Source: Deltaproteobacteria bacterium (lineage in GTDB: Bacteria; Myxococcota_A; UBA9160; SZUA-336). Taken from it: 36,325 nucleotides of DNA. Below are positions 24,432 to 31,667 of the stretch, piece by piece (within the stretch, counting starts at the first letter, position 1; every line of letters starts with the position of its first letter). A program made the translations under genes and the position numbers. The DNA is taken from assembly GCA_016875225.1 (NCBI GenBank), contig VGRW01000033.1, positions 1 to 36,325 on the forward strand, in the 5' to 3' direction. A model generated the notes under the pieces. That model saw only the letters and a list, made by a program, of their open reading frames with translations, was not told the DNA's origin and searched no databases.

Positions 24432-26336
24432 ATGCCGACTTTCCGGATCCGGACCGGCGCAGCAGCGCGGCTTCTCGCAGGTGTGTTCGCAGCGTCGTTC
24501 CTGTGCGGTCCGGGAGCCGCGCCCGCCGTCGCGCAGGAGGCCCGGCGGGAGCTCGCGCTCCCGCGCTTCGAAGGGGTGACGCTCGACGGGGCACGCGTGA
24601 GCACGGACCTGCTCCAGAAGCGCCGCGGCCTGATCTTCGTCTTCGGCTCGAGCGACCCCGACGTCGGCCGCACCGCGGCGATCCTCGACGGCGTGCACGC
24701 CGACGCCGCCGCCGCGAACGTCGCGTTGCTCGGCGTGAATCGCGACGCGAGCCCGGAGCTCGCACGCCAGTTCGTCCGGCGACACGGCTTCGGGTTTCCG
24801 GTGCTCTCGGATCGCGACGGCCAGATCTCGCAGAAGCTGCGCGTGCCGCCCACGAGCTCGGCGCTGCTGATCGTCGACGCGGAGGGCTACGTGATCGGCG
24901 GCATCGCGCGTCTGGGCGAGCAGCCCGTGGATCAGGACGACGCGCTCGCGCGAGAGCTGCGCAGGCTCCTGTACCTCGAGCCGAAGGACGCCGCCGCCAC
25001 ACCGCGGCTGGGGATCCGCCCCGAGGCGCCGGACTTCGACGTCGTCACGCTCGACGCGAAGACGCACGTGACGCTGGACCAGCTCGCCGGAAAGGTCGTC
25101 GTGCTGGTGTTCTTCCTGCCGACCTGCCCGCACTGTCACGACGCGCTGAAGTTCCTGGACGGCCTGCAGAAGCAGCTGGGAAATCCCGACCTCGCGATCG
25201 TCGCGGTGAGCGTCTCCGACAAGAAGTACGTGGTCGAGGAGATGGTCGGCGATCTCGGCCTCACGCTGGTGCCGTACCTGGATCTGAATCGCCGCGCGCA
25301 GAAGGCCTACGGATTCAACCAAGGCGTGCCGGAGATCTTCGTCATCGACCGAGGCCGCAGGATCGTCTCGCGCACCGACGGCTCGTCGCCGCGGATCCAC
25401 GTGCGGCTCACGCTCGCGATCCGCCAGGCGCTCGGCGTCGCCAATCCGATCCTGCTCGAGAAGGCCGCCTACAGCGGCGAGGAGCTCTGCTCCGTCTGCC
25501 ACGAGCAGCCGCATGAGAGCTGGACTCTGACCAAGCACGCCTACGCCTTCGAGACGCTCGTCGAGCACGGAGCCGATCGCGATCCGGAGTGCCTGCCCTG
25601 CCACACCGTCGGCTGGGGGAAGACGGGCGGCTTCGACCCGAAGCTGCGCCAGGAGCACCTGCGCGGCGTCCAGTGCGAGAGCTGTCACGGCCGCGGCGGA
25701 CCGCACCAGTCGCCGGAGTTCGCGAAGGCGGGCTACGAGTCCGTCTGCCTCGGCTGCCACACCGCGGAGCACTCTCTCCACTTCGTCTTCGGCGAGCGCC
25801 TGCCGCTGGTCTCGCACGCGGCCAACGCGCAGCTCGCGAGCCTCTCGCTCGAGCAGCGCCAGGAGCTGCTCGCCAAGCGCGACAAGCGCGAGCGCCAGCT
25901 CTTCGAGAAGGGCGACTACGTCGGCTCGGCCTCGTGTCAGAGCTGCCACGCCAAAGAGCACGAGCTCTGGTCGGCGTCCGCGCACGCGAACGCCTTCGGC
26001 ACGCTGGCGAAGAGCGGCGAGCAGAAGAACGCGGACTGCCAGCGCTGTCACACCACGGGCTTCGGCGAGGCCACGGGCTTTCCGCACGGCGGCAAGACCT
26101 TCGAGAACGTCGGCTGCGAGAGCTGCCACGGGCCCGGCAAGCGCCACGTCGACGACGCGGGCAAGAGCAGCGGCACGATCCTGCGCCTGACCGAGAAGTG
26201 CGACAGCTGCGTGATCATGCAGATCTGCGGCTCCTGCCACGACGACGCGAACGATCCCGGCTTCGAGTTCGAGCTCGACGAAAAGCTCGCAAAGCTCCGC
26301 CACGGCTTCCGCGAGAAGAAGGCTGCGCCGAAATGA
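24432..26336 (+). CDS. Exported fusion: two redoxin domains plus multihaem cytochrome c (c554-like)
   Basis: The 634-residue product begins with a signal peptide (cleavage likely after residue 34 or 35). A first redoxin-like domain (about 40-185) lacks cysteines at the active site (FGSSDPDVG). A second (about 198-335) has Cys232-Pro-His-Cys235 and a candidate cis-Pro300. From 350 on there are eight CxxCH haem sites: 353, 387, 415, 439, 502, 536, 562 and 599, plus CDSCV at 590, which lacks the haem-ligand His. Spacing resembles cytochrome c554-type proteins. It should act in the periplasm, perhaps passing electrons between haems and a disulfide or peroxide. CPHC is followed by His236, so it too reads as CxxCH. 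The ATG at 24432 is chosen over earlier in-frame codons for its GAGG site and signal peptide. It heads a five-gene overlapping operon. Confidence 0.9.
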   Translation: MPTFRIRTGAAARLLAGVFAASFLCGPGAAPAVAQEARRELALPRFEGVTLDGARVSTDLLQKRRGLIFVFGSSDPDVGRTAAILDGVHADAAAANVALLGVNRDASPELARQFVRRHGFGFPVLSDRDGQISQKLRVPPTSSALLIVDAEGYVIGGIARLGEQPVDQDDALARELRRLLYLEPKDAAATPRLGIRPEAPDFDVVTLDAKTHVTLDQLAGKVVVLVFFLPTCPHCHDALKFLDGLQKQLGNPDLAIVAVSVSDKKYVVEEMVGDLGLTLVPYLDLNRRAQKAYGFNQGVPEIFVIDRGRRIVSRTDGSSPRIHVRLTLAIRQALGVANPILLEKAAYSGEELCSVCHEQPHESWTLTKHAYAFETLVEHGADRDPECLPCHTVGWGKTGGFDPKLRQEHLRGVQCESCHGRGGPHQSPEFAKAGYESVCLGCHTAEHSLHFVFGERLPLVSHAANAQLASLSLEQRQELLAKRDKRERQLFEKGDYVGSASCQSCHAKEHELWSASAHANAFGTLAKSGEQKNADCQRCHTTGFGEATGFPHGGKTFENVGCESCHGPGKRHVDDAGKSSGTILRLTEKCDSCVIMQICGSCHDDANDPGFEFELDEKLAKLRHGFREKKAAPK

Positions 26337-27091
26337 CGGCTTCGTACGAGCGCTCGATCGCGCTGCGGCGGGTGCGCGACTCGCTCGCGGAGCTCGCGGC
26401 GGACGGGATCGACTACCTGCCGCGCCCGGCGCGGAGAGAGCCCGCGCCAGCCGAGCCGAAGTTCCGGCCCCGCGTCGCGCCGCTCGGAGCGCCGACGCAA
26501 ACGGGCGCGGCCAGCGGCCAGAACGCGCTCGCGCTCGCGGCGATCCGCGCGGATCTGGGCGACTGCCGCCGCTGCGGCCTGTGCGAGCGGCGCAACGAGA
26601 TCGTCTTCGGCGAGGGCGCGCCCGACGCGCGCGTGGTCTTCGTCGGCGAGGGCCCGGGCGAGGAGGAGGACAAGAGCGGCCGGCCCTTCGTCGGACGCGC
26701 GGGCGAGCTTCTGACCAGGATGATCGAGGCGGTCGGCTGGCGCCGCGAGGACGTCTACATCTGCAACATCGTGAAGTGCCGGCCGCCAGGAAATCGCGAT
26801 CCGCTTCCCGACGAGGTCGCCACCTGTCGCCCGTTCCTGGAGCGCCAGATCGCCGCGATCTCGCCGGTCGTGGTGGTGACGCTGGGCAAGCCCGCGATCT
26901 CCTCGCTGCTCGGCCGCACCGTCGCGATCACCAAGCTGCGGGGTCAGTGGCAGGCGTTCGCGGGCATTCCCGTGCTGCCGACCTACCACCCCGCGTACCT
27001 GCTGAGGAACTACACACGTGAGACCCGACAGGCCGTCTGGGACGATCTGCGCGCGGCGCGAGAGCGTGTCGAAGCGAGCCTTGCGACCTAG
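26333..27091 (+). CDS. Family-4 (type IV) uracil-DNA glycosylase
   Basis: This is a 252-residue Fe-S uracil-DNA glycosylase, which removes uracil from DNA to start base-excision repair. The cluster ligands are visible as Cys78, Cys81, Cys149 and Cys165 (DCRRC, KCRPP, TCRPF). The uracil-pocket motif GEGPGEEEDKSGRPFVG, the NIVKCRPPGNRDP segment and the catalytic-loop motif TYHPAYLLRN are all present. About 65 N-terminal residues before the core are Pro/Arg-rich and variable, as is common. The ATG overlaps the stop of the cytochrome gene (ATGA); the longer open frame upstream is its shadow. It has no clear functional link to the other genes of the operon. Confidence 0.95.
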   Translation: MTASYERSIALRRVRDSLAELAADGIDYLPRPARREPAPAEPKFRPRVAPLGAPTQTGAASGQNALALAAIRADLGDCRRCGLCERRNEIVFGEGAPDARVVFVGEGPGEEEDKSGRPFVGRAGELLTRMIEAVGWRREDVYICNIVKCRPPGNRDPLPDEVATCRPFLERQIAAISPVVVVTLGKPAISSLLGRTVAITKLRGQWQAFAGIPVLPTYHPAYLLRNYTRETRQAVWDDLRAARERVEASLAT

Positions 27092-28367
27092 GGTCCTGGC
27101 TCTGCTGGCGGCGTCGATCGCGCTCGCCGCGGTCGACGCGCGCGCGTCGGAGCTGCGCGCCGGCTTCGGCGCGGAGCCGCTTCCCGCGCGCATCGGCGCC
27201 GCGATCGGCGGCTTCGGCGGGCTCACGACCAGGCGTGCCGGCGGCACGCTCGACCCTCCCGAAGCCCGCGTCCTCGTGCTCGAGCAGGGCGACCTCCGCG
27301 TCGCGATCGTCGCGGTCGACATCGTGATTCCCCGGCCGAATCTGCGCGACGCTCTGCTCGACGAGGTCGCGCCGCAGGGCATCGATCTGCTCGCGCTCGT
27401 CGCGACGCACACGCACTCCGGGCCCGGCGGATTCCTGCCGGGCTTCCTCGCGGAGCGGGTGACCGGCGGCGAGTACGATCCGGAGCAGCCGGCGCGGATC
27501 GCGCGCGCGGCCGCCCGAGCCCTCGAGCTCGCGGTGCTCGATCTCGCGCCGGCGCGGATCGCCAGCGGAAGCCAGCGCGTCGCGCTCGCTCGCAATCGCC
27601 GCGTCACGGGCGGCGCGATCGACGACGAGCTTCCGGTCCTGCGCATCGACTTCGCCGACGGTCGCGCGCCGATCGCGCTCTTCGCCTTCGGCGCGCACGC
27701 GAGCCTGCTCTCGGCGCGCGGCGATCTGTACTCCGCCGATTGGCCGGGCGCGGCGCGCGCGGCGCTCGCGGCGCGAGGAATTCGCGCCGTGTACGTCCCC
27801 GGCCCGCTCGGCGATCAGGAGCCGGAGATCGAGCTCGGCACCTGGCCGAGCGTGGCGACGGAATACGCCAAGCGCACCGAGTACGGCGAGGCGGTCGCGA
27901 GCGCCGTGATGAGCGCGTTCACGCCGCTCGAGCCGCGGGCCGACGTCGAGCTCGCGGCGCTGGAGCGCTGGGTGGAGTCGCCCGAGATCCGCCTGCGCCG
28001 CTTCTGCGCGCTCTGGTGGACCACGCCGCTCGTGCGCGGCAGCGTCGACGACTTCGTCTCGAAGCGCGCGCCCTTGCAGGTCGTGCGCGCCGGCGATGCG
28101 GAGCTGCTCTTCCTGCCGGCCGAGCCCGGCGCGAGCCTCGGCGCCGTGCTCCGCGCCGACCTGCCCGCGGGGCGGACCCGCTTCGTGGTCGACCTCGCCA
28201 ACGACTGGCTCGGCTACGTCGTCGACGCGCGCGGCTTCGAGCGCGGCGGCTACGAGGCGTGCTTCTCGTTCTTCGGCCCCGACATGGGGGAGTGGCTGAC
28301 CACACGCGCCAACGAGACCGCGGACCTGCTCGACGCGCGCTCGATCCGACCCGCGGACAGCCGGTGA
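27066..28367 (+). CDS. Neutral/alkaline ceramidase-like exported protein
   Basis: The 433-residue product has a signal peptide (about 1-28, ending DARAS) and a neutral-ceramidase N-terminal-type domain. It shows an early glycine motif (AAIGGFGGLTTRR), THTHSGPGG at 114-122 with His115 and His117 as likely zinc ligands, and FGAHASLL with His211. Ceramidases have their nucleophile serine in a GDVSPN motif; the matching place here reads GDQEPE, without serine, so amidase activity is doubtful. At 433 residues it also lacks the C-terminal domain of full ceramidases. GTG at 27066 gives the signal peptide and overlaps the glycosylase gene by 26 bases. It may be a zinc hydrolase of other specificity. 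Confidence 0.8.
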   Translation: MSKRALRPRVLALLAASIALAAVDARASELRAGFGAEPLPARIGAAIGGFGGLTTRRAGGTLDPPEARVLVLEQGDLRVAIVAVDIVIPRPNLRDALLDEVAPQGIDLLALVATHTHSGPGGFLPGFLAERVTGGEYDPEQPARIARAAARALELAVLDLAPARIASGSQRVALARNRRVTGGAIDDELPVLRIDFADGRAPIALFAFGAHASLLSARGDLYSADWPGAARAALAARGIRAVYVPGPLGDQEPEIELGTWPSVATEYAKRTEYGEAVASAVMSAFTPLEPRADVELAALERWVESPEIRLRRFCALWWTTPLVRGSVDDFVSKRAPLQVVRAGDAELLFLPAEPGASLGAVLRADLPAGRTRFVVDLANDWLGYVVDARGFERGGYEACFSFFGPDMGEWLTTRANETADLLDARSIRPADSR

Positions 28368-29167
28368 GCCCGCGCGCCGTCTGCGGGATCGTGCTGCACC
28401 CGGCCGGACACACGCTCTCGCCGGTGATCCACCGCACCGCGTACTCGGCTCTCGGGCTCGACGCCTCGTTCAGCGTCTTCGACGTCCCGGCAGCGCGCCT
28501 CGCCGAAACGCTGCGGGAGCTGCGCGCCTCGGGCCTGACGCAGCTCTGCGTCTCGCTGCCGCACAAAGAGGCGGTGCTGAGGCTCGCCGAGCGCGTCTCG
28601 GACGCCGCGCGCGAGATCGGCGCGGCCAACACGCTGACCGTTCGCGACGGCGAGATCGTTGCCGACAACACCGACTGGATCGGCGTGACCCGCACGCTCG
28701 AGCCGCTCGGCCCGTGGGGCGGACGGCGCGCCACCGTGCTGGGCGCGGGCGGCGCCGCGCGCGCGGTCGTGCACGCGCTGCGCCGGCTCGGGCTCGAGGT
28801 CAGCGTCGTGAACCGGACGCGCGAGCGCGCAGAGCGGCTGGTGCACGATCTCGGCGGCCGCGTGGGAACGCTCGACGACGCCTATGATCTGCTCGTGAAC
28901 GCGACCTCGCTGGGAATGGCGCCGCAGAGCGACGAGACGCCCGTGCCGCTGGCCCGCCTGCTTCCCGGCGCGACCGTGTTCGACACCGTGTACCGGCCGC
29001 TCGAGACCCGCCTCCTGCGCGAGGCGCGATCCCGCGGCTGTCGGGTGCAGAATGGCCTGGACATGCTCGTACACCAGGCGGTGGAGCAGATCCGACTCTG
29101 GAGCGGAAGATCCGCAGATCCCGCGCTGCTGCGCCGCGCGGCGCTCGAGGCTCTCGCCGGGCGATGA
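28364..29167 (+). CDS. aroE: Shikimate dehydrogenase
   Basis: AroE reduces 3-dehydroshikimate with NADPH in the shikimate pathway to aromatic amino acids. The 267-residue protein shows the substrate site HTLSPVIHRTAY, catalytic Lys in VSLPHKEAV, Asp in NTDWIGV, the nucleotide loop GAGGAARAV followed by NRTRERAE, NATSLGM and the C-terminal NGLDMLVHQAVEQIRLWSG. The GTG start overlaps the previous stop (GTGA) and gives the usual length. The stop overlaps the next ATG. A related quinate/shikimate enzyme is possible but less likely. Confidence 0.95.
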   Translation: MSPRAVCGIVLHPAGHTLSPVIHRTAYSALGLDASFSVFDVPAARLAETLRELRASGLTQLCVSLPHKEAVLRLAERVSDAAREIGAANTLTVRDGEIVADNTDWIGVTRTLEPLGPWGGRRATVLGAGGAARAVVHALRRLGLEVSVVNRTRERAERLVHDLGGRVGTLDDAYDLLVNATSLGMAPQSDETPVPLARLLPGATVFDTVYRPLETRLLREARSRGCRVQNGLDMLVHQAVEQIRLWSGRSADPALLRRAALEALAGR

Positions 29168-30432
29168 CCGAGCCGAAGCTCGAGTGGGACACGCCGATGT
29201 ACCGCCTGGCGGTCGCGCAGCTCGATCGGACCGCGGAGCTCATGGGCCTGGACTCGAACATCTGGGAGCGGCTGCGCACGCCGCAGCGCGCGCTGGTCGT
29301 GTCGTTTCCGTTCCGCCGCGACGACTACTCGACCGTCGAGACGGTCCACGGCTACCGCGTGCAGCACCTGCTCACGATGGGGCCGACGAAGGGCGGCGTG
29401 CGCTACGACGACGACGTGCACCTGGGCGAGGTGACGGCGCTCGCGATGTGGATGTCGTGGAAGTGCGCGCTGATCGGGCTGCCCTTCGGCGGAGCCAAGG
29501 GCGGCGTGCGCATCGACCCCGGCTCGCTCTCGCGCACCGAGCTGCAGCGCGTCACGCGCCGCTACACGCTCGAGATCATCGAGATGATCGGGCCGGATCG
29601 AGACATTCCCGCGCCCGATCTGGGCACCGACGAGCTGGTCATGGCCTGGATGATGGACACCTACTCCGCGCAGAAGGGCTACGCGGTTCCCGGCGTGGTG
29701 ACGGGAAAGCCGATCGAGATCGGGGGATCCCTCGGTCGCCGCGAGGCCACCGGTCGCGGCGTGATGACCTGCGCGAGCGAGGCCTGCCGGCAGCGCGGGA
29801 TCGATCTCGCCGGCGCGCGTTTCGCGATCCAGGGCTACGGAAACGTCGGCGCGAACGCGGCGCGGATCGCGGCCGAGATGGGCGCGCGCGTGGTCGCGGT
29901 CTCGGACGTGAAGGGCGGGATCTTCGCGGAGCGCGGGCTCGACGTGGCCGCGGTCGACGCCTGGGTGAAGGAGCGCCGCTTCCTCGCCGGCTTCCCGGGC
30001 GCGGACGCGATCTCGAACGCCGAGCTCCTCGAGCTCGACTGCGAGGTGCTGGTTCCCGCGGCGATGCAGAATCAGATCGGCGAGGCGAACGCCGATCGGA
30101 TCCGCGCCCGGATCGTCGTCGAGGGCGCGAACGGCCCGACGTCGCTCGAGGCCGACTCGATCCTGCGCGAGCGCGGAGTCTTCGTCGTTCCCGACATCCT
30201 CGCGAACGCGGGCGGCGTCACCGTCTCCTACTTCGAGTGGGTGCAGGACGCGCAGCAGTTCTTCTGGACCGAGCAGGAGGTGAACCAGAAGCTGATCGCG
30301 ATCATGTCGAAGGCGTACAAGGACGTGTCGGGCCTGGCGCGCGAGAAGAGCGTCGATCTGCGCACGGCGTCGCTGATGCGCGGGATCGCGCGAATCGCCG
30401 CCGCCAAGCGCGTCCGGGGCGTGTTCCCGTAG
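29164..30432 (+). CDS. gdhA: Glutamate dehydrogenase (Glu/Leu/Phe/Val dehydrogenase family)
   Basis: This 422-residue enzyme interconverts glutamate and 2-oxoglutarate plus ammonia. It has the substrate-site GPTKGGVRY with Lys76, Lys100 in MSWKCAL, catalytic Lys112 in PFGGAKGGV, PAPDLGTDE, the nucleotide fold IQGYGNVGANAA and NANGGVTVSYFEW-like C-terminal residues (ANAGGVTVSYFEW). Length and motifs fit hexameric family I. Leucine or phenylalanine dehydrogenases are shorter. The ATG overlaps the aroE stop (ATGA), making this the last gene of the five-gene operon. Ten bases separate it from the convergent acyl-CoA dehydrogenase, with no visible terminator. Confidence 0.93.
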   Translation: MTEPKLEWDTPMYRLAVAQLDRTAELMGLDSNIWERLRTPQRALVVSFPFRRDDYSTVETVHGYRVQHLLTMGPTKGGVRYDDDVHLGEVTALAMWMSWKCALIGLPFGGAKGGVRIDPGSLSRTELQRVTRRYTLEIIEMIGPDRDIPAPDLGTDELVMAWMMDTYSAQKGYAVPGVVTGKPIEIGGSLGRREATGRGVMTCASEACRQRGIDLAGARFAIQGYGNVGANAARIAAEMGARVVAVSDVKGGIFAERGLDVAAVDAWVKERRFLAGFPGADAISNAELLELDCEVLVPAAMQNQIGEANADRIRARIVVEGANGPTSLEADSILRERGVFVVPDILANAGGVTVSYFEWVQDAQQFFWTEQEVNQKLIAIMSKAYKDVSGLAREKSVDLRTASLMRGIARIAAAKRVRGVFP

Positions 30433-30442
30433 CGGCGCGCGC

Positions 30443-31564
30443 TCAGAGGTTCAGGAGCTGCGCGACCCGCTCGCGGTGCTCGGCCGGATCCCCGTAGGTG
30501 ACCTCGATCGCCTTCGCGCGCTTGAAGTACAGGTGGCAGTCGTACTCCCAGGTGAAGCCGACCCCGCCGTGGATCTGGATGTTCTCGGCGCTCGCGTGGC
30601 GATAGGCGTCGCTGGTGTAGGCCTTGGCCATGCTCGCGGCGAGCTCGGCCTCTTCGGTCTTCTCGGCCACGGCCCAGGCCGCGTAGTAGGTGATCGACTT
30701 CGAGGACTCGACCTCGATCAGCATGTCGGCGCACTTGTGCTTGATGGCCTGGTTCACGCCGATGGGCTTGCCGAACTGGATCCGCTCCTTGGCGTACTTC
30801 ACCGAATCCTCGAGCACTTTCTGCGCGCCGCCGAGCGCCTCGGCCGACAGGTAGACCAGCGCGTGCCGGCGCACCGTCTGCCAGGTCTCCCAGCCCGAGC
30901 CCTCGCGGCCGAGGAGCTGCGCGGGCGTGCCGTCGAAGCGGACCTCGGCGATGCGGCGCGTCTGGTCCATCGAGCGAAGCGGGGTGATCGAGAGGCCGGG
31001 CGCGCCGCGTTCGACCACGAAGAGCGAAATCCCGCCCTCGCCCGCCGCGCCGCTCCGGGCCGCGACCACGATCGCGTCGGCGCTCTGTCCGTCGGCGACG
31101 AAGAGCTTGGTGCCCGTGAGCGTCCAGCCCGAGCCGGAACGCGTGGCCCGAGTCGCGATCTCGTCGGCGTTCTCGGTTCCCGACTCCTCGGTGATCGCGA
31201 ACGAGAGCACGCGCCGACCCGCTGCGACCTCGGGAAGGATCTCTTTGCGCTGCGCGTCCGTACCACCGTGGAGCACCGCGAGGGAGCCCTGCAGGTTGGC
31301 GAAGAACGGCGAAGGGGTGAGCGCGCGCCCGAGCTCCTCGGCGACGACGATCAGGTCGACGACCGACAGGTCCGCGCCGCCGTACTCCTCGGGCAGCAGC
31401 AGGCCCAGCCAGCCGAGCTCGGCCATCTTGCCCCAGACGTCGGGCGTGTACCCGCGGGGATCGTCCATCAGCGCGCGCACGGCGGTCATGGGGGATTCCT
31501 TGGCCAGGAACTCGCGAGCCGTCGTGCGCAGGAACTCCTGCTCTTCCGAGAAGCCAAAATTCAT
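30443..31564 (-). CDS. Acyl-CoA dehydrogenase-family flavoprotein
   Basis: This 373-residue protein has all three ACAD domains: the helical N-terminus, the beta domain (SFAITEESGTENADEI, WTLTGTKLFVADG) and the C-terminal helical domain (ERIQFGKPIGVNQAIKHKCADM, IQIHGGVGFTWEYDCHLYFKRAK). It should bind FAD. The catalytic Glu of medium-chain enzymes (in YEGT) aligns by eye to VTYGD, and the isovaleryl-type Glu in helix G aligns to Ala, so I cannot find the base. Such members often form mixed complexes with a catalytic partner, but none is adjacent. The ATG at 31564 has no ribosome-binding site, and its promoter predicts a leaderless mRNA. Confidence 0.93.
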   Translation of the reverse strand: MNFGFSEEQEFLRTTAREFLAKESPMTAVRALMDDPRGYTPDVWGKMAELGWLGLLLPEEYGGADLSVVDLIVVAEELGRALTPSPFFANLQGSLAVLHGGTDAQRKEILPEVAAGRRVLSFAITEESGTENADEIATRATRSGSGWTLTGTKLFVADGQSADAIVVAARSGAAGEGGISLFVVERGAPGLSITPLRSMDQTRRIAEVRFDGTPAQLLGREGSGWETWQTVRRHALVYLSAEALGGAQKVLEDSVKYAKERIQFGKPIGVNQAIKHKCADMLIEVESSKSITYYAAWAVAEKTEEAELAASMAKAYTSDAYRHASAENIQIHGGVGFTWEYDCHLYFKRAKAIEVTYGDPAEHRERVAQLLNL

Positions 31565-31572
31565 GGACGCAG

Positions 31573-31600
31573 TCTATCGCTCGGCTTTTTCCCGGGTCAA
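31573..31600 (-). promoter_or_regulatory. Promoter of the acyl-CoA dehydrogenase gene, probably leaderless
   Basis: On the minus strand TTGACC (31600-31595) and GATAGA (31578-31573) are 16 bases apart, the same design as the TetR-gene promoter. Transcription should begin about two bases before the ATG at 31564. Confidence 0.5.
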
Positions 31601-31667
31601 ACCGGGGAGTTTGCGGCGCCGCGGGCGCTTGACGTAGGGTGGCGCCGCGAATGACGGGACCCGGCGG

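Noticed and set aside
24366-26303. A 645-residue minus-strand frame opposite the cytochrome fusion
   Set aside because: The plus frame carries a signal peptide and repeated CxxCH motifs; the minus frame is a shadow.
31601-31667. Promoter for the ABC transporter from TTGACG near 31,629
   Set aside because: No acceptable -10 hexamer at 16-18 bases; TTGCGG with TAGGGT is possible but too weak to list.
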